Part shown: positions 26,604 through 36,664 of the stretch, one piece after another
Layout of the letters: every line of letters starts with the position of its first letter
Numbering within the stretch: the stretch's first letter is position 1
DNA from: Nigrospora sphaerica
Taxonomy: Eukaryota; Ascomycota; Sordariomycetes; Amphisphaeriales; Apiosporaceae
Assembly: GCA_018287875.1 (NCBI GenBank)
Contig: JAGVVL010000025.1
Coordinates: 372,001-436,000, forward strand
Length of the DNA: 64,000 bases
Direction: 5' to 3'
Notes under the pieces: generated by a model
Databases searched by the model: none
What the model saw: the letters and a program-made list of their open reading frames with translations, nothing else
What the model was told of the DNA's origin: nothing
Program-made: the position numbers and the translations under genes

Positions 26604-29032
26604 TCGAGCGGCGGCGAGTGGAATAAAAAAATAGCGTACGGGTCAACAGGCGGAAACCCGAGGAACTGCTCGGGCGCGTCTCGGCCCCGCCGCTTCGTGG
26701 TATGGTGGAAAGAGAGGCTGAATCTACAACTTACTTGGGATGATGGAACTCTTTTTCGGGACGGGGACGCGGAACAAGGTAGAGATTGCTCAGCTTTGGC
26801 GCCGTTCGGACACGACCCGCTCTACTTTCCCCTGTGGTGGCGGACGCTGGTTAGCCCCTCCCCTCCCGGTGTCCGCGAAGGCCCGCACTGGAACGGCGGT
26901 CACTTTGACCCCGCCCCGAGAGGGCTTTCTACTCGTGCCGCACGGCGGAGGGAACGGCTCTGGGTACGTCGGGCAAGAGACACGAAAACCGGGGGGTTGG
27001 GGGGAGGGGCATGCCCTGGACGATCCGCGGGCCCCCTCCCTCGGCTAGTGCGCTGCCTAGCTGCCCGAGACGGCCATGCCAGCGCCGAGTTTTTTCGAAT
27101 GGCACCCGTCACTTCCGCGGGGGCTCTCTACGCCGCGGGGGGTTGAAGAGGGGGAAGGCGCGGCCTCTTGTACGGGATCAAGAAGCGAGCAAAGAGATCT
27201 GCGGTAACTGAAGAGCGAGCGGAGGGCGAATTCGCGCGTTGGACGGCAACGAAGGGGGGCGCACAATCGCACAGAAGCAGGCCTCCCCCGAGATGGCAAT
27301 GCGCGTCCGCGGTATTAGACGGGGCCAAGAGCGGGCTGGTGAGGGGGAACGTTGGGTAGGTAGAAAACAACAGGAACGGAAGAAAGGGGAGGATGGCTGG
27401 GTGTAACCGAGTAGCACTTACACCGCCAAACGAGCGACATGTAATGAACTGTATACTATATAAGCGCATCAAATCCCTTCTCCTCGGTACCAACACCAGC
27501 CCACCGTTCTCCAAGCGCGCCGTCCGGTGGAAAGAGATGTCGTGGGAAGACTTCGGGCAGCGTATCAGCTCTGTTCAAAGCTACTCCGTGCCGAATTCAT
27601 GAACTTTCTTCCCGCTGGCCAGCACAGCAAACATGAACTGCTTACTCGACCCGTCGCCACCGCCGCCGCCGTTGCTGCTTCCTAACGCGGCGGCCCGGCA
27701 CCGAGGCCGTCATGGTTTTGGTGGCCGTTCCCGGATGGATGGTGGTACTGACCGGTGTTCTGTTTTGGCCCGGGGTCGGTTCTTGGGGAATAAATTGACG
27801 GGTTGACGGCGGTTGTGTGCGCGCATGGAGGGAGACAAACGACAAGGGGCAGCAGCTGGGCTGTTTCCCCGGGCGTGGTTATCGACTGTCCCTGGCCCAG
27901 GTGGGAGGCTACGGCGAGGTTGTAAAGGCTGCCGCTGAAGGGCTGGGGTCTTCGATCACTTTGGCCTGGATGACATCCCATCTGGTCCGCAAGCGAGGCG
28001 TTCATTGCTCCAACAAGGAAACAGAAAATTGGCACTTGGGCTAGCTGCTACAAGTGGTAAGCAGGTGACGAGACCAAGATTCTCCCGTTTCGAGGTGCCT
28101 CTCTCCGACTTGTCCCCCCCCCGAAAGGGTCTACAGCTAGTGTACGCCCGAAAGCGCCATCCACCACTAGCCAATCAGAGACGGGCATTGCGCTTTACCC
28201 GTCCGAGAAGAGTAATCCCTTGATAGGGGGTGCTCAGTACTCCCGCAGTATTTCCCGTGACAAAAGACGCAAGGGCAAGCAAATTGACTACAGGTCCGAA
28301 TATATGGGGACCATTGTCGATGGAGACCAGTACTCAGCCCGTAGGACCCGAGGCTCTCATAATAGACTGCGAGAACTCAGGTTATCTATCCATCGGCCAA
28401 GAAAGACGGAGCGAGAGCCCGTCGATGCATTGAGGGACTAAGTGTGCTCTTCTCGGGCAAATGCAATTACCTGTCCTCATAAGAGCCCGAGCAGTGCGCG
28501 TTTGTGAAATGTTGTGGGAATGAATGGTGATTGTCGGTGCTGCTCGTCATCTCGGCTGCATCAGCACGCGCTACCAGCTGCGACTTTCCATGTCATTCAG
28601 TCACCTGGATCCAAACGGGCTTTCGCAGCTCCCATATTCTGTGGGGACTCCAGGTAGGTACGACTGTGACAACATGGAAAAGTGACCCGCGCGTGGATGG
28701 AATTGAGCCGCTTCCATGCGAGTTCTCGTCGATGAGGTCATCTCGACACATGCACGCGGGCGCATGTCAATTAGAGCGGGCATGGGCGGGGCGCGCGGAG
28801 ATGATCCAGTGAGTGGCCGCTTGCGCCCCCAGGTACGCCATTATGACGCTATCGTTACCAGGTACATGTAGCTGATAGGACCTCAGCTCCGGCTGTGCAC
28901 CTACCTATGTAGAGAAGTACTTAAAGGAATGCGTCAGGCGTGCTGCCTTCAACGCCGTACAACATACCCGAACCACTCATCATCAGTACTGAATTGAATC
29001 TTCCTCTTTATCTTATCCTATACCCCATCATA
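26604..29032. other. Intergenic region without recognised gene; upstream region of the LEA-like gene
   Basis: No frame longer than about 150 codons occurs and none has a recognisable domain. TAGGTA/TACCTA-type motifs lie near 28651-28660 and 28899-28909, within 400 bases of the LEA-like start. The stretch from 28930 to 29032 is less GC-rich than its surroundings and is the likely core promoter and leader. Confidence 0.5.
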
Positions 29033-30117
29033 ATGACTGGCGACAAGTCCTTCGTCGACTCCGTCAAGGAGGCCCTGCAGCCCAACGACGCCCGCGCCCT
29101 GGGCATGACAACCGGCCACCCGAACCAGGACCCGAACTACCCGCCACACAGCAGCGCTGCCGACATCCTCGCGCCCGGCGCTGACGACAGCCGCCTGGGT
29201 GAGGAGACGCAGAAGCTGGCCGGCGCCACCGCTGACAAGGCCAAGAGTGTCTTCGACAGCGGAAACTCGGCGTCCAGCGCCGGCGCCGACATCACCGCTC
29301 CAGGCACCAACAGCCAGGGCGAGAGCCGCTTGGGCCAGGAGACGGCCGGCCTCGCCAACACCATCACCAGCAAGGTCGCCGGTGCCTTCCGGACCGACGG
29401 CGTCGCGCCCGCCACCACGAGCGCCAGCGACACCCTCGCGCCTGGCTCTGACAGCAGCCGCCTCGGCGAGGAGACGCGGCGGGTCGCCGGCGCCGCCGGC
29501 GCCGCCGCCGAGCGGGGCCCGCGCACTGGCAGTGCCACGGACATTGTAGCACCGGGTGAGGGCTCGCTGGGCACCGAGACGAGCCACATTGCCGACTCGC
29601 TCAAATCGTCGGCCCAGGCCCACGCGCCCTCTTCGACCTCGTCTTCCTCAGCGGACCAGCCGGGCCTCCTGAGCAAGGTGACGTCGACCGTTACTAGCGC
29701 CTTCAGTAAAGCCGCGGGCGGCGGCGGCATCACCGAGACCAAGGCGACGGGCCTCGGCGAGAGCGCCCCCAAGAACGCCGCCTACGACACGTACCCCGGC
29801 ACGCCCGACCGCCTGGGCGGCGCGCCGAGCGGCGCCGACGCCGTGCCGCGCGTCTCGGCCCTGGACGCCCAGGGTTCCATCGGCAAGCAGTTCACAGTAG
29901 GTAGCCCCCAAGGTGTCCCACCCACGGAAAAATAGTGCCATGGACAAGTGCTAACGACGACGATCCACAGACTGACGGCGCCATTGGAGGCACGGCCGAC
30001 AAGGTCGGCGGCCCCTTGGCGGCGGACGGAGCCATCGGCAAGCAGTTCACCGACCGCGGCGCCGTGGGCGGCGCCGTGCAGGATCACCTGGGCCACGGCG
30101 ATGCCACGAGGAAATAA
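29033..30117 (+). CDS. LEA-like repetitive hydrophilic protein
   Basis: Exon 1 at 29033-29896 and exon 2 at 29971-30117 give 336 residues. The 74-base intron (gtaggt to ccacag) has a perfect ctaac branch site. The protein has no membrane segment, is rich in Ala, Gly, Ser, Thr and Asp, and is built from repeats. Four copies of a unit of the form D-I/T-x-APG-...-SRLGEET-..-AGA start near residues 43, 85, 132 and 169. Near the C terminus an IGKQFT unit occurs twice, once on each side of the splice junction. This composition matches fungal proteins annotated as late-embryogenesis-abundant-like and linked to desiccation or stationary-phase stress, but the assignment is by style, not by a diagnostic motif. 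Failure to remove the intron would add VGSPQGVPPTEK and stop, giving a 300-residue form. The ATG at 29033 fits the repeat-free N terminus MTGDKSFVDSVKEAL. Confidence 0.8.
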
Positions 30118-30460
30118 ACCGGTCCGGAGGCCGGACGAATGGATGGAACCCCGGCCCGTCCCAGATTCCCTGTACGATATCACGATTCATGTATAATCAG
30201 GTGCTTCCGAGAACACCTCTTGGCAAGCTTCAAAAGTCGCTTAGCGTATTAATACATCAGCCTTCTAGGTTGCCAAACCCTCTGGACAGACTTCGTGACT
30301 GTGATACACTTCTCTGCGTATGTAACTAAACACTATTCAAAGTGTAACTCCAACTTCGTCACTCGTCTCGATCCAAAGGGTAGTCGTCATTCGGTGCCTG
30401 TACTGCGCATGCTCCGCAGCCTAACCCGGCAATCCCCCCTTTCCACTCTCCCCTTTTTCT
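30118..30460. other. Convergent 3' intergenic region
   Basis: This short spacer separates the 3' ends of the LEA-like (+) and NadR-like (-) genes. A hairpin-forming sequence (gtccgg-agg-ccggac, 30122-30136) lies five bases past the LEA-like stop. The middle of the spacer is AT-richer and probably carries both polyadenylation regions. Confidence 0.5.
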
Positions 30461-31126
30461 TCACGCAGACGCCGTCTGGGTCCGCATGTTCTCCCATCGC
30501 TCCACGACGAAGGCGACGCGGGCCTCGAGGCTATCGACGGCGCAGGGCAGGACGACGTAGGAGAGGGCGAGATCGGCGAGCAGGGCTAGGAAGACGCGGT
30601 GGGTGGCGAGCCACTCGGCGCTGTCAGCGGGCAGCAGGCGCACGCCGTCGTCGACGAGCCAGGCGGCGGCGCCGGCCTCGCAGACGACGACGAGGGCGCA
30701 CGCGAGGCGGGCCCGCAGCGCCGGCCACGCCGGCTCCTGCAGGAGAAGGGCCGCGCCGTCGCCGCCGAACTGCCGCGCGTACGCGACCGGGTCAAGCGCC
30801 GACCGGTCCGCCAGGACCCAGGCCCCGTCGTCGTCGTCCTTCGCCGTCGCTGCCGCCTCCGCCCGCACTTGGCCCGCCAGGATCCGTCGCTGCAGCTCCA
30901 GCGCCCGCGCCGCCGACGCCCGGATTTCCCCCGCGTCGAACCCCTCGTCCCGCAGCACGTTGCGCGCCACCTCGCGCACCACCGTCGGCGGCCGCCAGGC
31001 GTCCTTGTCCCTGCCGGCGTCGTTCGCCGGCCGGGCGCGGTTGAAGTGCGCTTCCAGCGCGTTGACGAGCGTGGTTTTGCCCGTGCAGTGCGCGCCAATC
31101 ACGTATATGCTGGGTGGTGGTGCCAT
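30461..31126 (-). CDS. P-loop NTPase, AAA_28/NadR-like
   Basis: A single exon encodes 221 residues. A Walker A motif sits at residues 11-18 (GAHCTGKT) after a short hydrophobic strand (SIYVI), as in the AAA_28 group that includes the C-terminal kinase domain of NadR and the Ttd14-like proteins. A later DRSALDPVAYA segment fits the nucleoside/substrate-binding part of that fold. The family phosphorylates small molecules or binds nucleotides; the exact substrate is not known for the fungal members. The N terminus is short with no targeting peptide, so a soluble cytosolic protein is likely. An AT-rich patch at about 31151-31162, 25-36 bases upstream, could serve as a TATA-like element. The gene faces away from the decayed RdRP locus, whose first recognisable codon is only 445 bases away. 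Confidence 0.8.
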   Translation of the reverse strand: MAPPPSIYVIGAHCTGKTTLVNALEAHFNRARPANDAGRDKDAWRPPTVVREVARNVLRDEGFDAGEIRASAARALELQRRILAGQVRAEAAATAKDDDDGAWVLADRSALDPVAYARQFGGDGAALLLQEPAWPALRARLACALVVVCEAGAAAWLVDDGVRLLPADSAEWLATHRVFLALLADLALSYVVLPCAVDSLEARVAFVVERWENMRTQTASA

Positions 31127-31571
31127 CGTTCGGGTGGCGTTCGAAGGGGGGATAATATAAATGCAAGTTGGAGGAAGCGGATGGAAATCAAGACAAGCCT
31201 CGTTGTGAACCTGGTCTGCACTGCGTCGATCAAGGTATCCCTGTGGGAAATCCGGCTCCCTGGGTCCGGAAGGAAACAGCCCTGGCTTTTATGTCGACTC
31301 CAATCGGCCGATGCAGGAAGGCACGTACGTCTCCAGAGGGTGGCAGTCATGCTCATTTTTGGCTTCGTGCATCAATGGATGCAACGCTTCCCAGCTCCAC
31401 CATTGGCTATTCAATTCAGTTCAGGGATGGATGTTTTTGCCGTTGGACTGGTCGTCTTTCCTCTGGCGCTCGGCAGGTCGCATACACACCCGATGATTTC
31501 CTATCTTTTTTTCGTTTCCCTCTTCGGTGCTACTCTTCCGTCGGTGCTAACATCCACATAAGACCAGCGAC
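31127..31571. other. Spacer between divergent NadR-like gene and RdRP remnant
   Basis: No RdRP N-terminal sequence is recognisable here in any frame. The intact NadR-like gene directly to the left therefore limits where the missing RdRP front end could be. A branch-site-like gctaac followed by an accagcgac acceptor-like sequence just before 31572 hints that the ATG at 31572 may once have been internal to an exon preceded by an intron. Confidence 0.5.
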
Positions 31572-34500
31572 ATGTCGCGCAAAGAAGCGAAGCTTGGCAG
31601 CTTCGAGTGCCTCTTGAGGCCGTCCATCTCCCTGGACGACCGTGAATGGGCATTTGTGGTTCCTGACTTGCCCCCCGCCGCCAAGCCCAATGCTAACTGT
31701 CTCGTCAAGGCCATCAGCCTCGCGACCAAGGGCTCCGACCAGTTGATGACATTGAAGCTGACGGTCATGGAGGAGAACAGAGCCAACAAAGGCCAGCCCC
31801 TCGACCTCTTCATCCTCCTATCTCTATCCGGATTCCGCGCCCTCCGCACCCCGGTTCCCGAAGCTGAAGGAATACGGCCCACCACGCCGAGGGAGTGTAC
31901 TGAATATGTCGTCCGCATGCTGCGTGCCGGCATCACGATCCAGGGCGTTCATTACAATTTCTTCGGTCACAGTAACAGCCAGCTCAAGTCACGGACGTGT
32001 CTACTTTATGCCGCCTCCAAAGACAACATCGCGCGCATGGTCGAGTCCCTGGGTGATTTCTCCAAGATTAAAACGGTGGGAAAGTAGGCCAAGAGAATAG
32101 GTCTGCTGTTCTCGACGGCCAAGGCTGCTCTGACGGTCGAGCCGGGACGCTGCGAAGACATCCCCGACATTGAGGTGCGCGACTACGTCTTCACTGACGA
32201 CTGCGGGCTCGTTACGCCGCGTTTTGCCCAGGAGCTGGCCCGTAGGCTGCGGTTAACCTTTCGGAACACCCGTTATTCTCTGTCGGTCTTCCAAATTCGA
32301 TACAGGGGCTACAAGGGCGTGCTCACGGTGGACCCGACCATGCGGCAGGGCCCGACGATCCTCAAATTCCGCAAGTCCATGAAGAAATTCACCGGCGGCG
32401 CTGATTTGTCATTTGCTGTTGTTGAGTATTCAAAGGTTGATGGTGATCCTGCCGGGCATGCATGGCCGCACAATACGGCTAACCGCTGCGTAGCCCTACA
32501 TTTTTGGCCATCTGAACGATGAGGTCGTGGTGCTCCTGAGTGCCTTGGCGTGCCGGATGCCGCTTTAACGAGAAAGCAACAGGACCACTTGGACTTTCTA
32601 CGGCAAGCCGCACACGGTCCCCGCCAGGCCTTTCGCTTTCTGTATTATGTCAACAAGCCCGAGTTGGCCGAGGCCGTGCTTATGTAGTCTCTCGATTCGG
32701 TCCGGCCACGGGTAGCGTCTCTCGTGAACAGCGAGTGCGAAAAGATGCTGAACAAACGAAATGAGCAGCGTTGCCGCATCCTGGTTCCAAAGTCACGGCT
32801 TCTCTTCGGCGTCTGTGACGCTTGGGGCGTGCTGAAAGAGGGTGAGTGTGCCGCCAAGGTGACCTTGGACGGGGACGGCCAACCGTACGCACTCAAAGAA
32901 ACCGAGGTCCTCGTGACGAGAAATCCGTGCTGTGCAAGAGATGAGCTTGCCCACCTCGTTGGTTGCGTCGTCTTCTCAACCTGTGGCCGGCGGCCGGCGG
33001 CAGATATGATGTCCGGAGGGGATGTGGACGGTGACTTGGTCCCGTCGCTCCAGTCGAGGCCGGCCGAGTACCCCGGCGCCCGGGAGCCTCTCAAGTTCAC
33101 CCCCATCGCCGACGATGGCGGGTTGGTGTATTTTGCCAAGTATAACAATGCGTCGCTGGGGCGGGTGAAAAACCTTTACATGGATTGGGTGAGGGCCAAA
33201 GGCGCCATGGCTGCGGAGTGCCAAGAGCTCAATCGGTTGCTTTCGCAATGCGTCGATGGCAACAGAATCAGCATCCCGCAGCGGCTTGAGAAGACACCAC
33301 GGTCAGAAGAGAACATCAAAGCGAACCCCATTGAGCCGCAATCCATTCTCGACCGACTCCACGAGGCCGCGAAGCAGACTATTGCTCAGAACCAGAAGAA
33401 TGTCAACGGCATAGATGAGTATAGCCTCGAGGCGCTGGAGCTTCTCCTGGGACGTGACGACATCGCCATCTCCGAGTTCGAGCTGGTCAGACTTGTTGCG
33501 CGGTGGTGCGGCAAAAATGAAGCCTCCCTGTCAGAGGTCCTACTATAATTTGACCTGAACGTTCTCACGACCGACGAAAAGGCTTGGATACTTGCCCACC
33601 TGCCCCCCGCGGAGAGGCTACCGAGCCGGGTACTGAACGCTTTATGCAATTCCAACATCGTCACGGAGGCCGAATTGCGCCCATTTCGGCTACACGACCA
33701 CCGCCTGGGATGGAAGCGTGTGTACGACTCGTCGTGTGACAGACTTGCCACGTTCCTGGACTCGGCTGCCAAGGTACTCGAGAGCTTCCACAAAAAGCTC
33801 ATTGTGTTGCAAGTCGACGAACGCCTAGCGCTGGCCATCCACGTCCCAAAACGAGTTTCCCGGGCCCAAGACTGCCTGTTCGACAATGAGGTACGCGTGT
33901 TCGCACTTCCACACTCCAAAGGACCAGCAACCTCAAGTCGCCTCTCTCTGCCGACGAAGAAGAATTACCGCCTGTACTGTGACGAGAATAATTTCCAACT
34001 GTTTGAGAGCCAGCGGGCCAATACCTGGGTATTTATAGGGCGCTCTCCGTCCGATCATAGCACCTACAAGAACACCAAGAACGTCGGGGACCGTCGACGA
34101 CAGCGGCAGGTCACGCTTGACTCTGGACATAACTTTCGACTGCCGGGTCAGTGTGACTCTTGACAAGTTCAGTAGGGGACTTCAAACGTGTATCGGGAGG
34201 GTCAATCGCAATGGTGTAACAAAAGCGGTAGGTCGTGGCTTTGGCCAGCTGCTTCGGCTATCGGCTGTTTCTCTCATCGCAAATCCGGCGGTTTTCTTTC
34301 TGGCCCCATCCGAGGCCGCACTCAATGCACCGGCAAGATGCCTCTCAGCCGATGAATTCTCAAGAGATATGTCATCAGTAACCAAGATGTGAAGTCTATG
34401 CAAGCCCTGGGCCTATGGCTGGACTACATGGAGACCGACGAGATACTGCCGCTACTCAGCTAGGAGCCGCAGCCATATCATGTTGCGACACTGGCCAGTG

Positions 34501-34650
34501 TAGACTGGAACGAGGTTTCCAGATTACCAGGCGCCTCGTGCAAAATCGAGGCTCTGAGGTCCTTCACGCGCTTATCCTATCTGCTTCCACTGCGGGTTAC
34601 CTGGTCGTCGGACCCTTTCAGGCTGCACTACGAAACTCCACGACCTCCTT
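31572..34650 (+). pseudogene. RNA-dependent RNA polymerase (SAD-1/QDE-1/Rdp1 class), 5'-truncated and broken
   Basis: The conceptual product aligns by eye to cellular RdRPs of RNA silencing. It shows YNFFGHSNSQLKSRTCLLYA near 31950-32010, GLLFSTAKAA after 32100, SGGDVDGD with the catalytic D-x-D-G-D at 33021-33035, then EYPGAREPLKF, YNNASLGRVKNLYMDW and SQCVDGNRI. In-frame stops lie at 32085 (TAG), 32685 (TAG), 33546 (TAA) and 34461 (TAG). The frame shifts near 32549 (one base short) and near 34116. Two probable introns, 32436-32493 and 34228-34364, keep usable borders. The usual N-terminal several hundred residues are missing, and short segments on both sides of the catalytic motif appear deleted. 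These enzymes make double-stranded RNA for quelling or meiotic silencing. This copy cannot encode a complete enzyme unless recoding or assembly error is involved. An intact copy elsewhere in the genome is expected but cannot be seen. Confidence 0.88.
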
Positions 34651-36664
34651 GGATAGGCTGGCGATGCTGATTGAGCTCTGTGCCCTCGCCGTGGTGTCCC
34701 CGGACCTGGCCGCTGATCTTCCCCTGACCGGTATCGAACCGGCTAGCCAGCGCCTGGTGGGCGGAGACGCCGCCATCGTGAACCATTTCGTCCGCCATGT
34801 CGTCACTGTGGTGCTTGGACACATCACCGAAGCCGAGGAAGAGTAAGCGGCCCGCCCCGACTTATTTGCCACGACGGTACTCAAGGAGTCGACAGATGGC
34901 TATCCCGTCGTCGAGGTATGTTTCCGGATCGATGCCAGCAGCGCGCCCGAGAATAGAGCCCATGTGCGTTTCGTCGTCGCGCAGCCTCCCGACAAGCTGC
35001 CGGGTGTCCCTGTATCCGTCGACGCGCGCGTTGTGCGCTCGCAACAGAGCACCGCCCGCTTTCGGTGCTTTCACAGGCTGCCGCAGTTTGCAAGCGCGTG
35101 TTCGTGGAGGTTGACACACTGCGGCTCGTTCGTCACCACCAAAACGATGCTCACAGCACTGCGTGCCTTCGCCGGGGATGATGAAGCGGCTTGCGGCCTC
35201 ACCAACCAGCTCCTAGGCCTTCCGTCGAGCAATAGCCCGCTCCCAGCTACCAAGCTTATCAGGTGTACACCCAAAGGGGATTTGAACACCAGTCAGAGGC
35301 GCGCCGTCGACGCTGCTTTGAATGATCCGCTGGTATGGCCTTTGGGGCCCACCGGGCACCGGCAAAACACAGGCGATTGTCGAGATGATCATTGCGCTGC
35401 AGGATGCCTTCCCGGACGAGCGAATTCTTGTCACGGCTCCCACACATAACGCGGTAGACAATGCCATGCGGAGATACCTGGCAATGAGGAGCCACAACAA
35501 AGAAGAGCCGCCGGCTTTGCGCGCGTCTACCGAGGTAAGCTACTTTCCATTGCCGGCTTGCTGCCCAGTGCTTACCCCTCCAAAGTGCGCAAGGTGGCCG
35601 AAGATCTGCGGCCGTACACCTGTGGCGCCTTGGCCGGGGTCGAGTTGCACGCATCCCACGCAGCACAGCGCGATGAACAGCGCCGCGTCCGCGCCAGTCG
35701 CCTCGTTTTCACGACATGCATCGGCGCCGGGCTTGGGCTCCTCCGCAAGAAGGCATTCGCCATCGTAGTGGTTGGCGAGGCCTCACAGCAAACTGAACCG
35801 GCGGCGCTGGTGCCCCTAGTCAAGGGGTGCTGTCGCGCCATCCTCGTGGGCGACCATGTCCAGCTGCCGCCCACGGTGCGGCCCCTCGCCGCGGCCTTGG
35901 GCTACGATATCTCGCTGTTCGAGCGCCTGTACACCACGGATAAAACAGTCGCCGGCGTGTGCCGTGTCATGCTCAGCACCCAGTATCGCATGCGCCCGGC
36001 GTTTGCCCACTTCAGCGCCGAGGCCTTTTACGAGGGCCGCCTACAGACGGGATTCAGGCCCGGTAGCTGGCCCTTAGCGCCCTCGGCGTTTCCATGGCCA
36101 AGCGACGATGCCGCCCGCGCCATCTTCATCGAGTGCACGGCGCGCGAAGACCTCGGCGGAAAGTCCAAGAAGAACCCGGGACAGGCGGCGTTGTGCCGCA
36201 GTGTGTGCACGCTCCTGCGCACGCCGCCGCCTTCCGCGCCACCGTCGTTTTCGGGACCATCAGCGCCTCCCCCCGCATCCGACCCTTCCATTGTGGTCCT
36301 CACGCCCTACACGGGCCAGATGGCGCTGCTACGGACGGCGCTGGCCAGGCCCGGGGGCAACATCGAGGTGGCCAGCGTCGACGGGTTCCAAGGCCGCGAG
36401 GCTGACGTGGTCGAGTTTGTCACGGTGCGCTGCAATGTGCGGGGCGAGACGGGGTTCCTCAGGGACCTGCGGCGCCTCAACGTCACGCTCACGCGGGCGC
36501 GGGCCGGCCTTGGGGTCCTGGGGAACCGGCGGGCACTGACGATGCGGAGGACGGACGGGCGGGGCGGGGTAGACGGCGACGACGGTGTGGTGGAGGATGA
36601 CAGCGCCGTCGTCTGGGGTCGATTACTGGAGGGGTTGAGGGAGGTTACGGTGAAGGGTCCTTGA
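34651..36664 (+). pseudogene. SF1 RNA helicase (Upf1/SAD-3/Hrr1-like), broken, possibly fused to the RdRP
   Basis: Helicase motifs occur in order on the strand of the RdRP remnant. A Q-motif-like NTSQRRAVDAAL precedes Walker A, WGPPGTGKT (35346-35369). Then come motif Ia APTHNAVDN, motif II VVGEASQQ (35768-35791), motif III VGDHVQLPPTV, motif IV-like TQYRMRPAF, motif V VDGFQGREADVV and motif VI NVTLTRARAGL. The frame changes near 34650, near 35340 (just before Walker A) and near 35510, so no single frame joins motif I to motif II. Motif II starts with Gly (GGC, 35774-35776) where the family has the Mg-binding Asp of DEAS. The final frame ends at 36664. There is no promoter-like gap between this and the RdRP remnant, so the two could be one ancestral fused gene. 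Two adjacent pseudogenes remain possible. Hrr1 and SAD-3 partner RdRPs in fungal RNA silencing. Confidence 0.85.

Noticed and set aside
34415..34846. 143-codon open frame at the RdRP-helicase junction taken as a separate small gene
   Set aside because: Its first two thirds are out of frame with the RdRP tail that can be read in another frame. Only the end (from about DRLAMLIELCALAVV) looks like genuine remnant sequence, so it was included in the pseudogene instead.
35521..35568. A short intron (gtaagc to cccag, 35 bases) rescuing the helicase frame
   Set aside because: It is shorter than credible fungal introns and the join leads into the wrong frame, so it does not restore the helicase.
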